A stretch of 33,228 bases of DNA from Nitrospirota bacterium (GTDB lineage Bacteria > Nitrospirota > Thermodesulfovibrionia > Thermodesulfovibrionales > JdFR-88), in the NCBI GenBank assembly GCA_021788025.1, contig JAJYLE010000006.1, positions 1-33,228 of the forward strand. Direction: 5' to 3'. Positions 27,015 to 33,228 of this stretch are shown piece by piece. Within the stretch, counting starts at the first letter, position 1; every line of letters begins with the position of its first letter. The notes beneath the pieces are model-generated. The model saw only the letters and a list, made by a program, of their open reading frames with translations. It did no database searches and was not told the DNA's origin. The position numbers and the translations under genes are program-made.

Positions 27015-28229
27015 TCAAGGGAATTTGATTCCGATGCCGTAAGGCGATACCTGCCAGTACATAGGCTGGGTGAGCAGGTAAGGAAGCCCCATAAGCTCCA
27101 GCCCTCCATCGTCCGGCTGGGGATTGACTGCATTGCTAATCAGGATATACCCTCCGGACGGCACGCCCGTAAAGGCAGATGCCGGAAATTCAAAGTTCGC
27201 GCTGGAATCATTGGGGCTGGTAACAAAACTGGCCCTGCTGTCAAAGACGCTTCCGGTATAAAACCCAACGGAAAGATTAAGACCGCCTTTTACCAGGGTT
27301 ATGCTTCCTATTACAGGCGTGCTTGACGGCAACTGGTATTCGTGGCTGGCAAGGGCGTTCTCTCCTATTCCGGCAGCATTTGCGATAGCGCTGTTTTCCA
27401 TGAAGATGAAATTACTGCCCGTATCCAGAATGCTTTTGTACTTGTTTCCGGAGGGGTTTTTGGAAAGCCCTCCGGATTCCGAATCTATTACCGGATAGCT
27501 CTGCGTCTGGGACGGATCATTGGGGAAAAATGAAAACCCTGATGTGCTGTTGTCCGGCTGGGAATTCAGCCCGAATATAAGCTGTCCGGAGCCGCTGTAG
27601 CTGTAGCCATCGCCATTGAGGCCGGGGCTTAGCTGCATGAGAAACCCGTTATTGAAATTGCCGTTTTCAATCCCCTGCACCAGCGACGGGGTAGGCACGG
27701 CCCCCCCGCCAAAGAGGCCAAATGAAACGGAACTGGAAAGCCCCATCCCGAAGTCACCCTGCAAAGCGCTGCTTGAGGGAAACGCGTTGCCGCCGGTGTC
27801 CACCGCTATCTGAAAATTGCTTGTGGTTGAAAGCCCCCCCGAAGCCAGCGTAGAGACCTGGGCTCCGTTTACAAAACCCGAAAAAGTTGTGCCGTCGGCG
27901 AATGAGCCGCTGAAGGTATTGCTGTTTGGGGCCATATTGATTCCGGCGGCCTGCAGGGCGGACTGGTTTACAAGTATGCCGGTTACCCCGGTGTCCAGAA
28001 GAAGGTTAAAAGGCTTCCCGTCTATGTACACCGTAACGTAAGGAATGTCCGGCCCGTCCGCGCCGGAAAAGCATACGGGCATCGTGTTGGATGGACCAGC
28101 CGGCGAGTTGCAAATGGCCAGAGAAACGGGAGCTGGTGGCGTTCCTCCTCCGCCACCGCCGCCACCGCAGCCTGGCAACCAAAGAAACAATAGAAAGATG
28201 GCCGGGATAAGACGTATTAATCTTCTCAT
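27015..28229 (-). CDS. Pepsin/DUF3443-like lipoprotein with two Asp-Thr-Gly motifs
   Basis: Signal and lipobox LFLWLPGC followed by eight Gly; FNLLLDTGVTGILVN and YKSILDTGSNFIFM; GSGQLIFGLNSQPDN resembles DUF3443. Confidence 0.7.
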   Translation of the reverse strand: MRRLIRLIPAIFLLFLWLPGCGGGGGGGGTPPAPVSLAICNSPAGPSNTMPVCFSGADGPDIPYVTVYIDGKPFNLLLDTGVTGILVNQSALQAAGINMAPNSNTFSGSFADGTTFSGFVNGAQVSTLASGGLSTTSNFQIAVDTGGNAFPSSSALQGDFGMGLSSSVSFGLFGGGAVPTPSLVQGIENGNFNNGFLMQLSPGLNGDGYSYSGSGQLIFGLNSQPDNSTSGFSFFPNDPSQTQSYPVIDSESGGLSKNPSGNKYKSILDTGSNFIFMENSAIANAAGIGENALASHEYQLPSSTPVIGSITLVKGGLNLSVGFYTGSVFDSRASFVTSPNDSSANFEFPASAFTGVPSGGYILISNAVNPQPDDGGLELMGLPYLLTQPMYWQVSPYGIGIKFP

Positions 28230-28294
28230 CCTCCTCCTCTATAAAAATTCTATAATGGCAAATAAGGCTGGCTAGTTCAGATATTGCGTTTTTA

Positions 28295-28515
28295 TAAATG
28301 CCCTTTTCCGTGGTAAAAAGCTCCTTTATTGGCCGTTTGGCTTGCCTTACCCTGGAGCAGCGGGGCGGTGGTGAGCGAAGTGGCCGGGCGAGCCGTACCG
28401 GACCTTTGGCGCAGCGTTGGCAGTTTGCCGTATTCATGTGAGCCGCGCGGCAAAAACCCGAATTTAATCGACCAGAGACGGGGCCAAACGGAGGCGAACG
28501 CCGCCCGTGGGAAAA
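28295..28515 (+). repeat. Dispersed intergenic repeat family B, copy B4
   Basis: 28371-28456 (86 bp) is identical to 29429-29514; flanking modules also similar to B5. Confidence 0.93.
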
Positions 28516-28699
28516 AAACAGAAAGCAAACTGGCATTGGCAAACGAATCAAGGGTGACAGAACCGAAGCCTCTGGCCTCCGGCTTTCGCCGGGGTGAGTG
28601 CCATTGGGAGCACCACACATAACAACAGGAATCCCGGAAGAGCCTTATAAAGTTTGATACGGCAGGCAGAGGGGTGCGCCAAAGACGGGAACAGGCGGC

Positions 28700-29284
28700 C
28701 TATTTGCCCCTGATCCACCAATCGCTTTTGTCCGAAAACCACCACAGGGAGGAGTCCGTCTCCAGGATGTCTGCGGCCAGTTTCCTGGCAACGCCAGTCC
28801 GGAGGCGCTTCATTGAAAAGCCAAGCCATTCTTCGGCATAAGGCGAGCCGGTGTCCTTGTATTCCTTCAGGGCCAGGATCATTTCAAGCTGGTCGGCATC
28901 ATAGGCCAGCACGGCCTCCTTCGTCTGTCCAAGCTCGAATTCCTTTATAAGCAAGCTAAGCTCATCCCCAAACGGCACACCGGATGCAAGCTCAGCCAGG
29001 GCCTTTTCGTTGTCCACCTTAACGTATTTCTTGTTTACGTAGTTAAGGTCGCCGGTGCGGGCCTCAAGCAGGTCGTGAAAAAGGCACATCCTCAGAAGCC
29101 GGTCCCTGTCAATTGTCCCCTCTCCGGCCGCCTCGCTAAGAGAGCCTAGGACAAAGCCTATGCAGGCGGTGCGGAAGGCGTGCTCGGCAACCGATTCGGC
29201 CCCGGCCCCCAGGAACTGGAAGCCGCTTCTGGGCGTGCGCTTGAGCATGCCCACTTCAAAAAGGAAATTGGCAATGTTCTTCAT
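28700..29284 (-). CDS. HD-domain phosphohydrolase (YfbR/HDDC2-like 5'-deoxynucleotidase family)
   Basis: SVAEHAFRTACIGFVL, CLFHDLLEARTGDLNYVNKKYV, AYDADQLEMILALKEY. Confidence 0.88.
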   Translation of the reverse strand: MKNIANFLFEVGMLKRTPRSGFQFLGAGAESVAEHAFRTACIGFVLGSLSEAAGEGTIDRDRLLRMCLFHDLLEARTGDLNYVNKKYVKVDNEKALAELASGVPFGDELSLLIKEFELGQTKEAVLAYDADQLEMILALKEYKDTGSPYAEEWLGFSMKRLRTGVARKLAADILETDSSLWWFSDKSDWWIRGK

Positions 29285-29345
29285 TGAAGCTATATTTTAA
29301 AACAAATACAAAAACAACGGCAGGAACAAAATAAAATTTGATTCC

Positions 29346-29575
29346 TCATGCTTTCTTGTGGATAAAAGGGATTTCTTTTAAAGCCGTTTTGTTTGCTTTT
29401 GGCGTACAGGGTAATGCGGGAGCGGCAAGTGAGCGAAGTGGCCGGGCGAGCCGTACCGGACCTTTGGCGCAGCGTTGGCAGTTTGCCGTATTCATGTGAG
29501 CCGCGCGGCAAAAAACCTTTCAATTAACGAAGCGAGACGAGGCCCAACCGTAGCGAACGCCGCCGCAAACCCACT
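29346..29575 (+). repeat. Dispersed intergenic repeat family B, copy B5
   Basis: 86-bp identity with B4 (29429-29514); GTGGATAAAAGGGATTTCTTTTAAAGCCGTTTTGTTTGCTTTTGGCGTACAGGGTAATGCGGGAGCGGCAAGTGAGCGAAGTGG closely similar to B2. Confidence 0.93.
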
Positions 29576-29822
29576 AATCCCCTTTTGTTTTCTTTTTACC
29601 TTTATGGCCGCCCACGTGCGCCTGGGCCATCTCTTCATGGCCGGTATGCCGGGGCTCTTTCTCCTGATAATGCGTTCCGGCTGGTCTGCCCTGTATCTCC
29701 TTGAGTATGCTCTGGATAAGCTCCGCCCTGCCCTTCACCATCGGCAGTTCCAGTTCCAGCGCAAGCTTACTCAGTTCCAGATCGTTCATCTTCTCAAGCT
29801 CTTTATGCCTTTTTTCTTCCAT
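29574..29822 (-). CDS. Small SAP-like-motif basic-tailed protein
   Basis: MNDLELSKLALELELPMVKGRAELIQSILKEIQG resembles SAP / Rho-N type motifs; GGGAGGT ribosome-binding site upstream of the ATG. Confidence 0.6.
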   Translation of the reverse strand: MEEKRHKELEKMNDLELSKLALELELPMVKGRAELIQSILKEIQGRPAGTHYQEKEPRHTGHEEMAQAHVGGHKGKKKTKGD

Positions 29823-29899
29823 GGCGTTTTGACCTCCCGTGGAGATGGCCTCCGGTTAAATTATACACCTGTGTTCGAATTTCCAGAACCAGACAGGCT

Positions 29900-32545
29900 C
29901 TAGTGGGCCTGGGCCCAGTTTTTTCCGTACCCGGCATCCACAACTACGGGCACGGCCAGCCCGGCGGCCTTTTCCATCTCCTCCCGTACTATGGCGGCAT
30001 ACTCTTCGGGGCGGTCTTCCGGGCACTCGATTACAAGCTCGTCATGCACCTGGAGTATAAGCCGCGCCCTGCCGTTACACGAATATCGTTCGTCTTGCAG
30101 CCTGGCCGAAAGCCCGATCATAGCTTTTTTTATGATGTCCGCCGCTGTCCCCTGGATGGGGGAGTTCATTGCAAGCCGTTCGCCAAGGGCGCGTATGCGC
30201 CTGTCCTTGCTTTTTAATTCAGGGATTGGGCGTTTCCTGCCGCAGAGCGTGCGGCAATACCCTGTGCGCCTTGCCTCCCCAATGGCCGAAGCCAGATATG
30301 CTTTTACGCCCGGATGTCGCTCAAAATATTTTTCTATGTAGATCGCCGCCTCGCCTTTTTCCACCCCCGCCGATTCGCTGAGGCCAAAAGGCGTTATCCC
30401 GTACACTATCCCGAAGTTGATGCCTTTGGCCGCCCGCCTCATCTCCGGCGTAATGTCCGCCGTGGCAGCGCCGAATATCCCGGCGGCGGTTGTGGCGTGT
30501 ATGTCCGCCCCGGCCTTGAAAAGCCTTATCAGCTCTTCATCCCGGGACAGATGGGCAAGCACCCTTAACTCTATCTGCGAATAATCGGCTGAAAGGATAA
30601 GAAAACCTTCCTCCGGGACGAAAGCCTCCCTTATCTTCCTGCCCCATTCGCCTTTTATGGGGATGTTCTGGAGATTGGGGTCTGTTGACGATAGCCTGCC
30701 GGTTGCGGTTACCGCCTGCTGGAAAGACGTATGTATCCTCCCGGTTTTAGGGTTTACAAGATTGGGCAGCACGTCAACATAAGTGGATTTCAGCTTGAAA
30801 AGGGCGCGCCACTCCAGCACTTCGCGGGGCAGCTCATGGGATTTGGCAAGCTCCTCCAGAACGCCCACATCCGTTGAATAGCCCGTTTTTTTCTTCTTCC
30901 CAGGCGCAAGCCCAAGCACGTGAAAGAGAATGTGCCCAAGCTGCCTGGGGGAGTTTATGTTGAATTCGCACCCCGCATGGAAATATATCCTCTGTTTAAG
31001 GCCCTCCAGGGCGCGGCCCAGCTCGCCCGAGAAATTCTCCAGCCGCGGGCGGTCCACCTTCACGCCGGCCAGCTCCATCCGGGCCAGCACGTTTATAAGC
31101 GGCATCTCTATCGCGTTATAACAACCGTCCAGATTTTCTTCCGAAAGTTTTCCGAAAAGCACCGGCCTCAGCAAGGCCGCCAGGCCCGCCTCCTGGCAGG
31201 CAAACCCTGCCGCCTTGTCCACATCCACGCGGCCAAAAAGCCCGCCTTTGCCCCTTAGCTCGTCCATGGTCTGTTTTTTCATTCCCAAAAATTCAAGCAC
31301 GGCGCTCTCCAGGCCGTGCTCTCCCCTTACAGGGTTTGCAAGGTAAGAGGCAAGCATAGTGTCGTACAGCGGCCCTTTAAGCGTTACGCCTCTGGCGGCA
31401 AGGAATTCCGCCTCGCGTTTGAGGTCATGCCCGGTCTTTGGAACGGATTCATCCTCAAGCAAAGGCTTTATCAACTCAATCGCTTCGCAAGGCTCCATCA
31501 TGCCAGGATGCCCGAAAGGGACATAAAAATTTTCCGTTGCGGGCTCTGTATCCGCCGCAATCGCCAGGCCGGAGATCTGCCCGCTTATTGGCGGCAGGTC
31601 CGATTCTATCTTCAGTGCAAACCCCTTTTGCAGAAGCGGCAGGATGCGCCTCAGGTCTTCAGTGGCCCGGATAATCTGGCACCGGGCCTCCCTTGGCGCA
31701 GCGCCGGGGATGTATTTCATCAGGGAGGTAAACTCGAAGTCCTTGAACATCGGAAGCAACTGCCGCCAGTCCGGCTCCTGCAATTCAAGCTCGCTGGCGC
31801 GAATGTCCAGGGGCAGGGCCCTGTCCACGGTGGCAAGCCTTCTGGAGACCCTGATTGCCTCCATGCCCTCTTCTATCAGCTTCCTGGTCCTTTCCTTTTT
31901 TATCTGTTCCGGGTGCTCCATTATCCCGTCCAGGCTGCCAAACTGCGCAAAGAGAGCGCGCGCTGTCTTCTCGCCTATGCCCTTTACTCCGGGGATATTG
32001 TCTGCGGCGTCGCCCACAAGCGCCATGTAGTCCGGCACCTTCTCCGGCGGCACGCCGAAACGCTCCAGCACGTAACCCGCGTCAAAGACCGCGTTTTTCA
32101 CCGGGTCATAAACCTTGATATCTCCGTTTACAAGCTGAAGCAGGTCCTTGTCCGCTGAAACCACAAATACCTTGTTGCCCTCTTTCGAAAGCCTTTCGGC
32201 CAGCGTGGCTATAACATCGTCGGCCTCGCACCCCGGCAGCTCAAAACGCTTTATCCGGAACGCCTCCACTATTTTTTTTATTGCGGGTATCTGCACAACA
32301 AGGTCGCCTGGGGTCTCGGGCCTGTGCGCCTTGTATGCCTCGTAAATCCTGTGCCTTTCCGTGGGCTGGGGCGTGTCGAACACCATTGCCATGCCGCCCG
32401 GCTTCAAGTCCCTGATAACCTTTAAAAGCATGTTGGTGAAGCCGAATATAGCGTTTGTAGGGCGCCCGCCGGAGTCCGTCAATCCACGCACCGCAAAATA
32501 CGCCCTGTAGATATAGGAACTGCCGTCGATAAGATAAATGTCCAT
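29900..32545 (-). CDS. polA: DNA polymerase I
   Basis: N-terminal 5'-3' exo MDIYLIDGSSYIYRAYFA; polymerase motifs LSADYSQIELRVLAHLS, RRAAKGINFGIVYG, LILQVHDELVIECP. Confidence 0.98.
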   Translation of the reverse strand: MDIYLIDGSSYIYRAYFAVRGLTDSGGRPTNAIFGFTNMLLKVIRDLKPGGMAMVFDTPQPTERHRIYEAYKAHRPETPGDLVVQIPAIKKIVEAFRIKRFELPGCEADDVIATLAERLSKEGNKVFVVSADKDLLQLVNGDIKVYDPVKNAVFDAGYVLERFGVPPEKVPDYMALVGDAADNIPGVKGIGEKTARALFAQFGSLDGIMEHPEQIKKERTRKLIEEGMEAIRVSRRLATVDRALPLDIRASELELQEPDWRQLLPMFKDFEFTSLMKYIPGAAPREARCQIIRATEDLRRILPLLQKGFALKIESDLPPISGQISGLAIAADTEPATENFYVPFGHPGMMEPCEAIELIKPLLEDESVPKTGHDLKREAEFLAARGVTLKGPLYDTMLASYLANPVRGEHGLESAVLEFLGMKKQTMDELRGKGGLFGRVDVDKAAGFACQEAGLAALLRPVLFGKLSEENLDGCYNAIEMPLINVLARMELAGVKVDRPRLENFSGELGRALEGLKQRIYFHAGCEFNINSPRQLGHILFHVLGLAPGKKKKTGYSTDVGVLEELAKSHELPREVLEWRALFKLKSTYVDVLPNLVNPKTGRIHTSFQQAVTATGRLSSTDPNLQNIPIKGEWGRKIREAFVPEEGFLILSADYSQIELRVLAHLSRDEELIRLFKAGADIHATTAAGIFGAATADITPEMRRAAKGINFGIVYGITPFGLSESAGVEKGEAAIYIEKYFERHPGVKAYLASAIGEARRTGYCRTLCGRKRPIPELKSKDRRIRALGERLAMNSPIQGTAADIIKKAMIGLSARLQDERYSCNGRARLILQVHDELVIECPEDRPEEYAAIVREEMEKAAGLAVPVVVDAGYGKNWAQAH

Positions 32546-32593
32546 ATTGTTTATATTAACTCTTTGTGAAATGCGGGAGGAAACTTTACAGGG

Positions 32594-33228
32594 CTATGCG
32601 CCCGGTATGGTCCGTATGGTGCAGTGTACCTCTCGCTCCTTGTTGCCCGCGTCCCCCATGGAAGACCCGCCAAACGGGAAATGCAGGCGGAAGGCAGTCC
32701 CCCGCCCTTCCTGGCTGTCAAAACAGATGAAGCCGCCATGGTCCTCAACTATCTTCTTGCTTATTGGCAGGCCAAGCCCGGTCCCGCGTCCAAGGGTTTT
32801 GGTGGTGAAGAAAGGCTCGAAGATCATGGCCGCCTTGTTTTCGGGTATCCCCGATCCGGTGTCCGCAATCTCCAGAATCAGGTACGGGATTTCATGGAAC
32901 TCTTCTTTTCTTGTGGATAATGAAAGGACCCCTCCGCCTTCCCGCATGGCCTCTATTGCGTTCAGTATGAAATTATTCAGGGCCTCTTTCACCTGGAAAC
33001 CGTCTATCATTACCTGCGGCAGGTCCGCAAAATTCTTTTTTACAGCTATGCCGTTGGTCGCGATCATCTCGCCGAAGGTCCTCAGGCATTCCTCCACAAT
33101 CTCGTTCATGTCCTTTGGCTCCAGCACCAGCCTGGCCTCCCTGGAGTAGGAAAGCACGCTCCGGAGTATCCTTTCAAGATTGCCGGCCTCGGAGGCTATA
33201 ATCCCGGCAAACTCGTTCTCCTCGGTGC
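32594..33228 (-). CDS. Sensor histidine kinase, C-terminal part (truncated by window end)
   Basis: N box NNFILNAIEAM, G1 DTGSGIP, F box IFEPFFTTK, G2 GRGTGLGLPISKKIVEDHGG; frame stays open to the window edge (TEENEFAGIIASEAGNLERILRSVLSYSREA). Confidence 0.93.
   Translation of the reverse strand, partial: TEENEFAGIIASEAGNLERILRSVLSYSREARLVLEPKDMNEIVEECLRTFGEMIATNGIAVKKNFADLPQVMIDGFQVKEALNNFILNAIEAMREGGGVLSLSTRKEEFHEIPYLILEIADTGSGIPENKAAMIFEPFFTTKTLGRGTGLGLPISKKIVEDHGGFICFDSQEGRGTAFRLHFPFGGSSMGDAGNKEREVHCTIRTIPGA

Noticed and set aside
28292-29523. Matching minus-strand peptides FLPRGSHEYGKLPTLRQRSGTARPATSLT in ORFs 28292-28618 and 29290-29523
   Set aside because: They come from the identical 86-bp family-B core. 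Other copies do not maintain the frame and there is no ribosome-binding site; treated as non-coding repeat.
32538-33149. 203-aa plus-strand ORF opposite the histidine kinase
   Set aside because: Antisense to clear HATPase motifs on the minus strand.

Overview
The window is 33.2 kb of gene-dense, GC-rich bacterial sequence, probably Gram-negative (it has an outer-membrane barrel and lipoproteins). I did not assign a taxon. Most of it is housekeeping: clpC (5' truncated), a TlpA-like thioredoxin, DUF4416, rplI, dnaB, a MEMO1/AmrB protein, holB, PSP1/ricT, metG, a Crp-family regulator and ppdK. These are followed by a degenerate-GGDEF protein, a double-Usp protein, an aldehyde dehydrogenase, DUF2249, a fumC/sdhDCBA cluster, a three-gene secreted/outer-membrane operon, an HD phosphohydrolase, a SAP-like small protein, polA and a histidine kinase (truncated at the window end). 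I found no rRNA, tRNA, CRISPR, transposase or integrase. The main unexplained structure is intergenic: two unrelated-looking families of dispersed modular non-coding repeats. Family A has 3 copies and shares tandem TTCC(A/G)TCTG motifs; two copies end in an ATGACAT-N14-ATGTCAT palindrome. Family B has 5 copies, two of which share an identical 86-bp core. Two family-B copies lie in opposite orientation around an operon encoding a pepsin/DUF3443-like two-DTG lipoprotein, a secreted protein and a beta-barrel. Another candidate novelty is a CxxCH (c-type haem) motif on the C-terminal tail of the succinate dehydrogenase membrane anchor. All alignments were made by eye.
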